The notes under the pieces were generated by a model, which searched no databases, was not told the origin of the DNA, and saw only the letters and a list, made by a program, of their open reading frames with translations. DNA of 64,000 bases from positions 1,302,001 through 1,366,000 of the forward strand of contig OZ241377.1 in assembly GCA_965200615.1 (NCBI GenBank). Reading direction: 5' to 3'. This document shows positions 32,681 through 41,620 of the stretch, piece by piece. This DNA comes from Bin5 sp965200615 (GTDB taxonomy: Bacteria; Chloroflexota; Anaerolineae; Caldilineales; Caldilineaceae). Position 1 is the stretch's first letter; each line of letters begins with the position of its first letter. The translations under genes were made by a program, and so were the position numbers.

Positions 32681-34091
32681 GGGTGCATCCCAATATTGGG
32701 GCGAAGATGGTCAGACAGGGATTTCATGCCGTCGTTGGCTGAGGAGGCGAGCGCGGAGAGCGAGCATGGCCCGCCCGCCATTTCGGGACCAGCGTATGAA
32801 AGCTTTCTTCATACGCTGCTGAATCAGGGTTTTGGCGGCGGATTCGACGGCGCCGCCGCTGAGGGGGGAAGCTCGCCTTTCGAATGGCGGCGCAGTTCAT
32901 GCGTCGTCGTTTTTCCACAGACAGGCGACCGCTTGTCTGACTTCTGGAGGCGCCTCTGCCGGGTTGGGACAGAGAGGCGGGATGCGGCGGAAAAATGGGC
33001 GTAGTCGCGAGTCAGGGCGGCCTTCCGGGCCTGGACCCAGGCAGAAGCTGCGGCAGAGTCAGGACCCGGCGCCGCGGCCAATCCCCGCGGCGCGGACGGG
33101 GCCGACGCCTCAATGATTTCAATGCGGCGGGAAAAACAGACGAAAACCATCATCCGGATCCGGATGGCGCCATCGCCTTCGCAGACGATCCGTTTGGCTT
33201 TTTCGGTAGCGCGGCCGCTGACTCTCGACCCGGCAGTGGTTGGCAAAGGTTTCAGCGTCCCGGAGACCAGCCCGACAGGAGCGCTTTGTCAGGCGCGGCT
33301 CGCGCTCTGCCTTCTCCCCCGCTTCACGCGCAGGCGGGACGCTCGCCGCTCTGGCCTCTTTCCAGCCCTCCTCGCGCAGATGGACCATCGTCCCGGCGAC
33401 CGATGCCGCCATTGCCTCGCTGTCCGGCTCCGGTATGCGCCGCCCGGCAACGCCTTTCTCTGATGCGGCCACGCGCGTCATTGCCGGAGCGGCGCTTGCG
33501 TCTGCTTTCACTGCCTCCATTCCGTACTCCAGCGCCAGCCGCCCTATACCGCTCGCTGAAATCGGCGCATTCGTCAACGCGCTGAAGTTGACTGCCGCAC
33601 GCGCACAGGAACCTGGTTCAACCGCTTGGCGCAACGCCATCTCCAGCATCTTCGGACTCCCCCCCGTCTCCCCGGCCCCAGTCTCCGGTCCAGGGGGAAA
33701 AACGCTTGCTTACACGAGGGGCAATAGCAGTGCGCTCGATTTGCCTCGCCCGCTCCCTCTCGGTGTTGCATCTCTTTCTTCTTCTTCCCCTTGTTCTGCG
33801 CTCGCGCCGCGCACTCAGGACAACACACATCCACATCCACCTCGCCTGCCTCGCCTGCCAGCTCTTCCATCAAAGGTCTCATCATGGCTTCCCGCTCTGG
33901 GCGTGCCCGTTCCATGCTCTCATCGAAACTGGCCTCAGGTTCCTCCCGTCGCCATGACCACAGCCGCTCGTGCATCTCGCCGGCTGAATCCCTGAACACC
34001 TCTTGACTTCGTGCCTGGCTCCGCTTCCGACCCATTGCCTTTCTTCCCTTTCTCTATCCCCTCTGGCTCACCACCATTTTGGGATGCACCC
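32681..34091 (-). mobile_element. Degenerate ISKra4-like insertion sequence
   Basis: Thirteen-bp perfect terminal inverted repeats GGGTGCATCCCAA (32681-32693 and, inverted, 34079-34091) enclose a broken transposase. Total length is 1.41 kb. No target-site duplication is evident (left flank ATCCGGCA, right flank TTTTGGGG). Confidence 0.75.
32711..34035 (-). pseudogene. ISKra4-family transposase, multiply frameshifted
   Basis: Read across frames this gives an ISKra4-type transposase. The N-terminal part (34035-33574) has the zinc-ribbon signature CCPEC...CYCPSCKQAFFPLDRRLG. The middle (33649-33200) has VAGTMVHLREEGWKEAR. A further frame has the segment GDGAIRIRMMVFVCFSRRIEIIEA. The C-terminus has AVESAAKTLIQQRMKKAFIRW. 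At least three frame changes separate these pieces, so no active transposase is made; movement would need a full-length copy elsewhere. Confidence 0.8.
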
Positions 34092-34496
34092 TTTTGGGGC
34101 ACTGAACGCGCCGCAGCCTAGAGTCAGCCCTATGTGCTATTGCCAGCCCATTTGGTCAGGTCGTTCAGTAGTGCCACGGGGTACCTTGCCACGTGTTTGC
34201 AGGAGGCGCGCTGGGGTCGAATGGTGGTACGCACCCTGCAATGCAACCGAAATGGGGACCAAGAAAACTTGTGCTGAGCTTGGCCCCACAAACTGGAGCA
34301 CAAGCTAAGGTGTATGTGCGACGGTTTACGCGCGAATCCCTTGCCCACAACGTGGACACGAGGAGCGGAACACCCTGTAGGTCAACCGCCGGACCGGATT
34401 CCGATAGGAGAATGGGATACCCACAATGAACATCAGACCACCAAGACCTGTATCCTGAAAGGACAATGACCGTTGAAAACAGAACAGGAGAAAGCC
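34092..34496. other. Intergenic, nothing recognised
   Basis: Short frames on either strand have no homology I recognise and no paired start signals. It marks the transition from IS remnants to the defence island. Confidence 0.5.
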
Positions 34497-34697
34497 ATGA
34501 CAGAACGAAATTCGCCGCATATGCCGCTCGACCACAATGTGCTGATGGGAGAGATCAGGGCGTTGCTGAGAGAGGATGAAACACTGATGAAGGATGTCTT
34601 CGACATTGCAATGTGGACAGCGATGTTGGACGATGCTGAGAATCGCGATCAGGCTCCTTCTGACAGCTCAGTCTCCTGGGGCAAATCAACCTGTTGA
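34497..34697 (+). CDS. Small hypothetical protein upstream of hicA
   Basis: 66 residues from ATG 34497, preceded by CAGGAG with good spacing; an ATG 24 nt earlier lacks such a site. The protein is acidic with a predicted helix (HNVLMGEIRALLREDETLMKDVF). No family is recognised. It lies 49 nt upstream of hicA and may be part of the same transcript. Confidence 0.45.
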   Translation: MTERNSPHMPLDHNVLMGEIRALLREDETLMKDVFDIAMWTAMLDDAENRDQAPSDSSVSWGKSTC

Positions 34698-34746
34698 ACT
34701 GAGCCTCGTCAGTCAAATTTAAACCACAACCTGTTCCCGGACAGAA

Positions 34747-34941
34747 ATGCCCCGCAAGATTCGAGCGCTGATCAGAGAGTTGGAAAGGGCGGGATTTACC
34801 GATAGGGGCGGAAAGGGCAGTCACAGGAACTTCTGGCATCCCAAGGGAAAGCGAGTTACACTTTCTGGAAAGCCAGGTGATGACGCAAAACCGTACCAGG
34901 AAAAGGAAGTGAAACGAACTATTGAGGAGGTCGAAGGGTGA
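34747..34941 (+). CDS. hicA: HicA-family mRNA interferase toxin
   Basis: 64 residues, full HicA length. It has the double-stranded-RNA-binding-like fold signature: a Lys-rich N-terminus, the catalytic His in GSHRNFWHP (H26), then KRVTLSGKPGDDAKPYQEKEV. HicA cleaves mRNA and tmRNA unless bound by HicB. The stop overlaps the next gene's GTG (GTGA), so toxin and partner are translationally coupled; the partner here is an unusual HicB-nuclease fusion. Confidence 0.88.
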   Translation: MPRKIRALIRELERAGFTDRGGKGSHRNFWHPKGKRVTLSGKPGDDAKPYQEKEVKRTIEEVEG

Positions 34942-35963
34942 CCGCGCATACAAAGTACGGAGGGGTCGTCGCATGGTCAGACGAAGACCAATGTTTTGTA
35001 GGGTCTTACCCGGGAATCATAGGTCCCTGCTGCCATGGGGACGATAAAGACCAGGTATACCTGCAATTACGTCAAATCGTCGATGAGTGGTTGGAATTCG
35101 AATACGAAGACCGGGAGAAAACGCCTTACGGCAAAGCCCCCGGTTCCGGGCCATATGTTGATCGAGTGAAGTCCCATCTGACTGAGTATCGCCGCAATCA
35201 GTTGGGTTTGGAGCAGATGGGGACCTGGCGAGGCAAGCCGTATGGTCACATTCTCCCCAAGGAGCTGCTTTGCCTGAACCTGATTGAAACAGTTCGTGTC
35301 GAAGTTTGCCAATATCTTCGGGAATCGGGGATCAGGCTAAACCAATACTTTCACCATCTCACCTCGTCTCAAGCCGCTTGCATCAATCTTTTCTGGCCGC
35401 TGCTGAACTGTGCCAACTCATGCATACTCGTTAAGTCTCTGGGCATTGGACCTGGCGAAGTCGCGCACTGGGAATTCGAAAAAGTAATGGAGTGGAAGGA
35501 ACGGACCAATTTTGACCTTTACCTCGAACTAAGTTCTGGAGCCAAGACCTTTGTCGAGTTCAAATACACGGAGGAAGAGTTTGGCAGAGGCAAAGACGAT
35601 ATGCAACACAGGCAAAAGCTGAAAAACATTTACGAACCAGCCTTGCGCGATTTTGTGAGTCCAGACTATCTCAAGAAAGAGAAATTCTTCGCCAACTATC
35701 AGTTATTCCGCAACCTCATTTACATCGACCCGGAGAGAGGCGACAAAGTCATCTTTCTGCTCCCGCGCGCAAATGAAAAAATCGTAAGAAAACTTCACAA
35801 GGCTATTGAGGCAGCCATTCCGGACGCCTCGGTTCGCTCGCTGGTAAAGATACTGTATCTTGAAGATTTCGTCTCTAACGCCTTTGCATGCGCTCACCTG
35901 TCCGACGACGATTTCTACCTCCGTACTCATCTCCATCTCTATCGGAAAAAATACTTGGTGTAA
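34938..35963 (+). CDS. HicB-like domain fused to a PD-(D/E)XK-type nuclease domain
   Basis: 341 residues starting at a GTG that overlaps the hicA stop. Residues ~7-53 resemble HicB antitoxins (GGVVAWSDEDQCFVGSYPGI, then EWLEF), but the usual C-terminal DNA-binding domain is absent. The remaining ~260 residues look like a restriction-endonuclease fold: SSQAACINLFWPLL, D193 in NFDLYLEL, and E207-x-K209 in FVEFKY, a plausible PD-(D/E)XK active site, like the PGN_0703-type putative restriction endonucleases. Expected activity is DNA or RNA cleavage held in check by, or linked to, HicA. Lower GC than flanking genes supports horizontal acquisition. The fusion is visible directly; the combined function is inferred. 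Confidence 0.7.
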   Translation: MTAHTKYGGVVAWSDEDQCFVGSYPGIIGPCCHGDDKDQVYLQLRQIVDEWLEFEYEDREKTPYGKAPGSGPYVDRVKSHLTEYRRNQLGLEQMGTWRGKPYGHILPKELLCLNLIETVRVEVCQYLRESGIRLNQYFHHLTSSQAACINLFWPLLNCANSCILVKSLGIGPGEVAHWEFEKVMEWKERTNFDLYLELSSGAKTFVEFKYTEEEFGRGKDDMQHRQKLKNIYEPALRDFVSPDYLKKEKFFANYQLFRNLIYIDPERGDKVIFLLPRANEKIVRKLHKAIEAAIPDASVRSLVKILYLEDFVSNAFACAHLSDDDFYLRTHLHLYRKKYLV

Positions 35964-36268
35964 CGGCCACAGTCTTGGCCTGACCCCAGGAAATGGTCTA
36001 CGACGCGGGGATAACACTACGCTTTCGATCCGCAGAAGCGGACCGTCCGTTGCCGATGGCGGCAGACCGCCCGCTTTGCGAACAGAACACGTCGCATCCG
36101 TTGGGATCCACCTTATCTTCCCCGTTTCGTGGTCCAGACATTGGGACCCACCATGAGTTGCAGTGAGGCCCAAAAACCGGACTACAAGTTACGGTACATT
36201 ATGGAGCAGATCGTTCAGCCTGTGGAGGGGCAATTCAATGATCGAGAAACGGTGGTGACGGGAGCAAA
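35964..36268. other. Intergenic between convergent defence genes
   Basis: No recognisable gene. A 39-codon frame (36153-36272, MSCSEAQKPDYKL...) has no Shine-Dalgarno and is not called. Confidence 0.5.
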
Positions 36269-38323
36269 CTAAATGCCACCAACACCGGGAGAGTCAAGCC
36301 CAAACAACGAAAACAGTTCCTCTCCGCTCAACCTGGCCGAAAGGTCGAGCGACACGTCGTCAATAAGCTGATCAAACAATCTCTGTTTACGTTCCAGAAT
36401 CCGGTCAATGCGTTCCTCGATAGTGCCCGCGCACGAGTACTTGATCACGTTGACCTTGACAGTCTGCCCCATGCGGTGGGCGCGATCCTCCGCCTGCCTC
36501 TCAACCGCCGGGTTCCACCAGCGATCGAGATGGAACACGTAGGACGCCTCCTGCAGATTCAATCCTAAGCCCCCCGCCCGCAGCGAGATGACCATCGCCT
36601 TATGCTCATCACAATTCCTGAACTTCTCGATCGCAACCGACCGCTCCTCCAACGTCATATCTCCCGTCAACATGACTGGGCTGAATTCTCGCAGGAACGC
36701 AGCCGCCGCCTTCACGCCGAACGTCTCGCTTGCGTACTAGGAGAACACAAGCGCCTTATGTCCTTGCCCGGCTAACTGGTCCAATCGCTCTCTGATGTCG
36801 TCGAGCTTGCTGGATTCGCTGGTCTCGGGGTCGAAATTGCAGATCTGCTTCAACCGCGTGATCAGCTCGAGCACATGCCGCACTCTGACTTCGGCGCCCA
36901 GGGACTTCAGATAGACGATGCCCTCCTCTTCGGCCTTGGAATAGCTCGCCCTCTGTCTGGGGCCTAACTCTATCGTCAGTTTGGTCTCCAGTTTCGGAGG
37001 CAGGTCATTCAGAACTTCATTCTTCTTGCGCCGCAATTGCACCTTTTTGTGGCGGCACATCAATTCTGAACCCGGAAAATACCGCTTGAGCGGACTCGTC
37101 CCGTTATGATCGACAAACTCCATGATCGAAGCCAGCTCCTCTTCCCTGTTCTCGATCGGCGTGCCGGTCAACGCCCATGACCGCACCCTCCGTAAACTCT
37201 TGACCGCTTCGCTCGTATCGTTAAGATTCTTGATCCGCTGTGCTTCGTCAGCCACGACGACGTCCCACATTCGCCTGGAAGGGCGCATTGTAACGAGTCT
37301 GTCAGCGTCCTGGCGCAGTACGCCGTAGCTGACCAGCTTAACGTCCGTCTGGGCCAGCCACTGCCAGTTGCGGTCGGACGCCGACCCGCGCACGATGATT
37401 GCGCTGAGCTCAGGAGCCCACCTTGTAAGCTCCTGCCGCCACTGGTTCAATACGCTGGCCGGCGCGATCACAAGACACGACTCTATCTCTCCCCGCGCCC
37501 GCAAAATCCGCACCGCCGCAACGGTCTGCACCGTCTTGCCAAGTCCCATGTCGTCCGCCAGGAGCAGCCGGTTCATTTCCAGCAACGCGTGCACGCCATT
37601 GATCTGAAATGGCATCAACTCTCCTGGCCATTCCATCTGTGAGACCCAGGATGAGGGATGATGTTTTTGATCGTGCTGTCCGTCAATGGGGCGTAACGCC
37701 AGCAGCTCCCAAAGGTGCTCCGCCGGACCGGAGTGTCCCCTCTCGTTCTCGACCTCAGGTCGATCAAGGTGCAAGACGGCGTTCAATCCTGAAAAACTGG
37801 AAATGCCCCGAATGCGTCTGTACTCGAACGCCCTGCTCAGGCAATTCGCCGCGCGGGCAAACGCCTCGAAGGGATCCTCCCTCAGCATGATCCTGTCAAG
37901 AGCTTGGTGCGCTTGCGTGCCTTCGCGGGGCTGTTCGGTCGCCCACAGCAACCGTGGGGCACTCGTACTCTTTAAACCGACGCGGCAGAAGGGCTGCTTT
38001 ATCCGGAGGGCCTCGGTAACGACCCAAAGGGGAATCTCCTCTGCCAGGCCGAGAAGCAGCGCCGGCGAGCCCGCCGCTGACCTTAAAAGCGATCGGGTGA
38101 GGGAAAGCGCCGCGCCCTCACGCCAGTTTACCCTGTCTGTATGGGAAGAGGGCTGGGCGTTGCAATCAGCGCGAGCGAAGGAGAAACGCAGCGGTTCGCC
38201 CAGGCTGGAGGTTTCAAACAGCGCCGCTCGAATCCCGTGACCCTCCTCTTCGGTGACAAATCGCAGCCAGGCTACTGTATCGCCGCTGTCGGGTTCGCCC
38301 GGATCATCGAAGGAGATAGGCAT
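36269..38323 (-). pseudogene. SNF2-family helicase interrupted by an in-frame UAG
   Basis: 684 codons in one frame. Residues 1-230 are a specific N-terminal region. The SNF2 ATPase follows: motif I DDMGLGKT (about 257-264), motif II VADEAQ (DEAQ, about 359-362), motif III LTGTPIEN. The second lobe has motif V GGLGLNLQEA and motif VI QAEDRAHRMGQ. TAG at 36737-36739 replaces the glutamine of the conserved motif-IV sequence (ALVFS-stop-YASETFG, normally VFSQY). Everything else is intact, so it is a very young nonsense allele, a readthrough gene or a sequencing error. It is last in a four-gene operon, 8 nt after the BrxD-like gene. It probably remodels or translocates on DNA in phage defence. Confidence 0.8.
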
Positions 38324-38331
38324 TGCCGGCC

Positions 38332-39615
38332 CTATTCAGCATCGCCTTCGTGGGCCGGGGACTCCAGGTCTCTGTTCTCCTCATACGAAGTCGTAAACTC
38401 GTGGACCTCTGTCTCCGGTCTGGAGTCTGGCCTGAGCCGCAACAGGTCCCATTCGTTGATGGCGCGCCGGACCTGGTAGCGCATCCGTCCGTAAATCCCG
38501 GCTCCGCCTGCCTTCGCATCGATCGGGGGCGCCTCCCAACCGTATGCGTCACTGTACAGGCTGCGAAGCTTCTCTACGGTAGCGGTCACGTCGTCGCTTT
38601 CCGGCGCTCTGAGCGGCACGCACTGCCGTTCCAACATATGCATGCCGGTCTCCGCGCGGCCGGCGATACCATTGTATCTGGCGTTAGTCTCCATCTTCGG
38701 CCTGATGTAATCGTGATCCTTTCTCGATCCGTCAGGACTGATGATTGCCGAAGCGAAGTCCTCGGTCACCGAGCCGACCATGACCAGGCCCGGATAGCTT
38801 TCTCCGGCCGCCTCTCCCATCCAACGGGCCACCTCGGCATAGGATCGCCCTCTCTGAAGTAGTGAGTAGGAACCGACCAGCTCGATCTCATCCAGCAGCA
38901 CAACCCACCCTCTGTACCGAGCCCCCTTGATCAACTCCAAAGCGAACCGCAGACGTTGAGGCGGCAGTTCAGCAGCCTTGGGCATCCTGAACTTGTAGTT
39001 CTGTAGCTGATCGATCTGGCGCAGTCCAGCTGTTATTCTGCCCTTGAGAATTTTGTCCCCTGCCCAGAACGCCTCGATTTCGCCGTTGAGCTCGAGATCC
39101 CCTGATCTTTCATATACGAGCAGGCTGGCCGGGAAAATAGGACTGATTTCGTCTCGGGCCGCGGCCTGGTCCGCCCAACTGAAGAACGATGCGAACTCTC
39201 TTGAGTCAGGATTCAGAGATAGACCCAACTCTTCAATAAGCCGGCCGCTGCGGTCGGGTAAGCGACCGTTTTCCATGGCCGAGATAAACACCTTTCCAAG
39301 ATCATAAAGAGGTGTCTCTTTGCTGATCGCCACCTTGCTGCAGACAAAATTCCGTTCAAGCGCAAGGTGCTCCAGGTGCGCCAGCAGGTGTGACTTGCCC
39401 GATCCGAAGTCGCCCGAGATCAGCATCCCCTGGCCGTTGCGGGCTGGACTGTCGATTTCCGTGGCGCCGTCCAGCATGGTTGTGAAGCGCTCTTCCACGT
39501 GCGGTTGGTTGCAGCCCAGTAGCCGCACGGCAGCCCGGTTGGGAACACCGCTCCGCAGAGCCTCCAGCGCCAGCCGGTTAGCCACCAGTGAACTGCTGCC
39601 ATCACTTAACGACAT
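38332..39615 (-). CDS. BrxD-like P-loop ATPase (BREX-associated DUF2791 family)
   Basis: 427 residues. The N-terminus (LALEALRSGVPNRAAVRLLG) is the family hallmark. Walker A is GDFGSGKSH (about 68-76) and Walker B WVVLLDEIELVG (about 237-248). A C-terminal segment (QVRRAINEWDLLRL) is predicted helical. BrxD-type ATPases occur in type 2 BREX and related phage-defence operons, where they are thought to load or drive helicases. Neither pglX methyltransferase nor pglZ is nearby, so this is not a canonical BREX. It is 11 nt after the second ATPase gene and 8 nt before the SNF2 gene. Confidence 0.8.
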   Translation of the reverse strand: MSLSDGSSSLVANRLALEALRSGVPNRAAVRLLGCNQPHVEERFTTMLDGATEIDSPARNGQGMLISGDFGSGKSHLLAHLEHLALERNFVCSKVAISKETPLYDLGKVFISAMENGRLPDRSGRLIEELGLSLNPDSREFASFFSWADQAAARDEISPIFPASLLVYERSGDLELNGEIEAFWAGDKILKGRITAGLRQIDQLQNYKFRMPKAAELPPQRLRFALELIKGARYRGWVVLLDEIELVGSYSLLQRGRSYAEVARWMGEAAGESYPGLVMVGSVTEDFASAIISPDGSRKDHDYIRPKMETNARYNGIAGRAETGMHMLERQCVPLRAPESDDVTATVEKLRSLYSDAYGWEAPPIDAKAGGAGIYGRMRYQVRRAINEWDLLRLRPDSRPETEVHEFTTSYEENRDLESPAHEGDAE

Positions 39616-39626
39616 GAGAGGCCTCC

Positions 39627-40580
39627 TTACGACAACCGGACAAGGGCTGCGACCGGATTAACAAGGTGTCTGTCGCGAACGTCGTCCATGATCCTGGTCT
39701 GTAGTGCCGAGTAGATTTTCCAGCTTCGATCTCTTGGCGACTGTTCGTCGATGAAGTCATTGTTGGTCACGACAACCATCAGCGTCGCCGCCAGCCTGTC
39801 CACGTCGTCAATGAACTCGCGCAGCAACTCATAGTGATCGATGGTCATTGCCTGTGTGTAATACCGCGATCCGTCTTTAGGTCTTTTCGCCAGGGTCACG
39901 CGTGAGTTTTCTATCAAGAGTGCCGTCCCGGCATGACCCACGTGTCGTACCCAATATAGCGCCGACTCTATGTAATGGCGCGCCGAGGTGCGGTTAATGC
40001 TGGTGCGGATGGAAAAGGGGCGAACGTTGCTGATCCGGGTGTTGACTCCCGTAAGCCAGTCCAATAGCGGTTGCTGGGACTCTCCGCCGTCCAGGCTGGT
40101 GCAGAGGTGAGTCATGGCAACCTTGAAGTCTCTTGCCATTTTCTGGTTTCTCCCGACTCTGCTAACTACATCCGGTCTGATCTCATGGAGTACGAACCTC
40201 GCTTCACTACCGTTGGCACGGGCCAGAGAATCGTAGATATTGTCGTTAGCATCCGCAATGGCTACGCCGTCGACACTGTAACCCTTTTCTTCAGCCAGTC
40301 GTCGGACCATCCGCTGGGCCAGCAGCCGCCAGTCTATCTGTTTGGCCAGCGCAAAAAAGATGTCCTGGGGCATATGAACGCGACTTGTGACTGCGTCCAA
40401 CTCCACGAAAACGTAACCCAACTCTTCGCATCGCGCCTTAAGCGAACCATAGAATTCAGGCTTCCTGTCCTCGGGCGTGACCGCGAATTTGACGGAAGCC
40501 CCGCCGTCCTTTACGAACGTGGACAGATACTCACTGTCAATGAATCCCAGCCACTCCTGAATTGGGATAGTGTTCGACAT
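39627..40580 (-). CDS. BREX-like ATP-binding domain protein with degenerate P-loop
   Basis: 317 residues. The N-terminus EWLGFIDSEYLSTFVKDGGA followed by SVKFAV resembles BREX ATP-binding-domain paralogues, in which a GGAxVKF segment stands where a Walker A would be; no GxxxxGKS/T is present. Other landmarks are VELDAVTSRVHMPQDIFF and AKQIDWRLLAQRMVRR. A Walker B-like segment (GTALLIENSRV) and VVVTNNDFIDE are also seen. Its ATG overlaps the stop of the upstream gene (TAATG). It probably pairs with the BrxD-like ATPase as a structural or regulatory partner. Confidence 0.65.
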   Translation of the reverse strand: MSNTIPIQEWLGFIDSEYLSTFVKDGGASVKFAVTPEDRKPEFYGSLKARCEELGYVFVELDAVTSRVHMPQDIFFALAKQIDWRLLAQRMVRRLAEEKGYSVDGVAIADANDNIYDSLARANGSEARFVLHEIRPDVVSRVGRNQKMARDFKVAMTHLCTSLDGGESQQPLLDWLTGVNTRISNVRPFSIRTSINRTSARHYIESALYWVRHVGHAGTALLIENSRVTLAKRPKDGSRYYTQAMTIDHYELLREFIDDVDRLAATLMVVVTNNDFIDEQSPRDRSWKIYSALQTRIMDDVRDRHLVNPVAALVRLS

Positions 40581-41380
40581 TAGACGTCCTCACTGAACTT
40601 TAGACCGTAGTACTCAACGCTTTGGCCCTCCGGTCCTACAAAGGTAAACAGATCGCTGGATTTTCGGCGTGTCCCTGTTGAGGAAGGGAAGGAAACTGTG
40701 GCGCCTCGGCGCGTTCGGCGGGGTCCGTTCGCGTCAAGCATGTAAATGTCCCTTGCAAAGTCGCTGCGATCATACTCGCGGTTAGCGCCTGGCAAGGCAG
40801 TGATGAGCCCGTATACCTTTATCAGAGGTACAACGATCCCGGCGCTCTTCATCAGACGGCCAGAATCCTCTCTGCTCAGAATCCCGGAGTACACTGTATA
40901 GAGAGACTCCAGGAACCGTTCTGACGAAAAGCCGCTGGTCTTTGTCTGATTCTTGAGAAGCAGTTCAGCCAAATGAGATGGTCGAATGGCAGAATTCTTC
41001 TTCCTGTCAACCCTGATTGCGTTCTCACGTGGGATTACGCGCAAAACCGAAGGGTAGGAAAACACGTTCCCATCACGTTCGTACACCTTGAGGCCGACGT
41101 CGGCAGCCGCGCCCCGGAGCTCATCCGTATATCGCTCGTCGAGGTACCGTGCCACCTCCTCGTCCGAAAAAGGCCAGGACGATGCCGCGTTATGTACCTC
41201 CTGCTGTAGAACGTTAAGGGCCGCGGCAAGCCTCTTCTGTTCTCTCTTTATCGCCGCAATGTTTCCTGTCTTGGCGGCCCGTTCGAGCGCCCTGGCCTGT
41301 GTAGTAAGTTCTCTTGCCGCCTTGAGCGCCGACCCCGCGGCGCTCTCAGTATCGCTGAATGCCTGTTCCAAACTGATCAC
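40580..41380 (-). CDS. Coiled-coil protein, first gene of the BREX-like operon
   Basis: 266 residues from a GTG with CAGGAG upstream. Residues 1-65 are helical with heptad spacing (ELTTQARALERAAKTGNIAA, IKREQKRLAAALNVLQQEV). The rest is mixed, with YPSVLRVIPRENAIRVDRKK and a C-terminal region rich in Arg/Ser. I do not recognise the family. As first gene of a tight operon with two BREX-like ATPases and an SNF2 helicase, it is the likely system-specific sensor or adaptor, a position held by TerB-like proteins in some three-gene defence systems; it shows no TerB motif. Confidence 0.7.
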   Translation of the reverse strand: MISLEQAFSDTESAAGSALKAARELTTQARALERAAKTGNIAAIKREQKRLAAALNVLQQEVHNAASSWPFSDEEVARYLDERYTDELRGAAADVGLKVYERDGNVFSYPSVLRVIPRENAIRVDRKKNSAIRPSHLAELLLKNQTKTSGFSSERFLESLYTVYSGILSREDSGRLMKSAGIVVPLIKVYGLITALPGANREYDRSDFARDIYMLDANGPRRTRRGATVSFPSSTGTRRKSSDLFTFVGPEGQSVEYYGLKFSEDV

Positions 41381-41424
41381 TTACGCTTCTCCTGGAGTTA
41401 GTAATGCATTTGCCACTAAAGCCC

Positions 41425-41452
41425 ATTATAGATGTCCCAATCACAAAGTCAA
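41425..41452 (-). promoter_or_regulatory. Promoter of the BREX-like operon
   Basis: Minus strand TTGACT (41452-41447), 16-nt spacer, TATAAT (41430-41425). The GTG start of the first gene is 44 nt downstream with CAGGAG in front. A near-consensus, strong promoter. Confidence 0.7.
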
Positions 41453-41620
41453 TCGAGAGTGCCAAAGAGTGCATTCAGAATTCTTGGGTGTTTCCCGTAG
41501 AGCCGACAATGAATTTGGGCGGGCGCTTTGGGCACAGATGACCAGAATCAAATTAAGCCAAGCTGCCTTCGCAGGAGCGTACTGATTCCGGCAGGAAAGT
41601 TACAGGAGAGCTACCGCGAA

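Noticed and set aside
33119..33995. Plus-strand frames within the IS (for example 33240-33995)
   Set aside because: They run opposite to recognisable transposase fragments on the minus strand.
36153..36272. 39-codon ORF between the nuclease fusion and the SNF2 gene
   Set aside because: No ribosome-binding site and no context supporting translation.
24949..36739. Global recoding of UAG as glutamine
   Set aside because: Several intact genes terminate in TAG at the expected family length (ends at 4145, 5232, 17956, 44959, 58591).
38332..41380. Canonical BREX system
   Set aside because: Only BrxD-like ATPases are present; pglX, pglZ, brxC/pglY and the small brx genes are missing in the neighbourhood.
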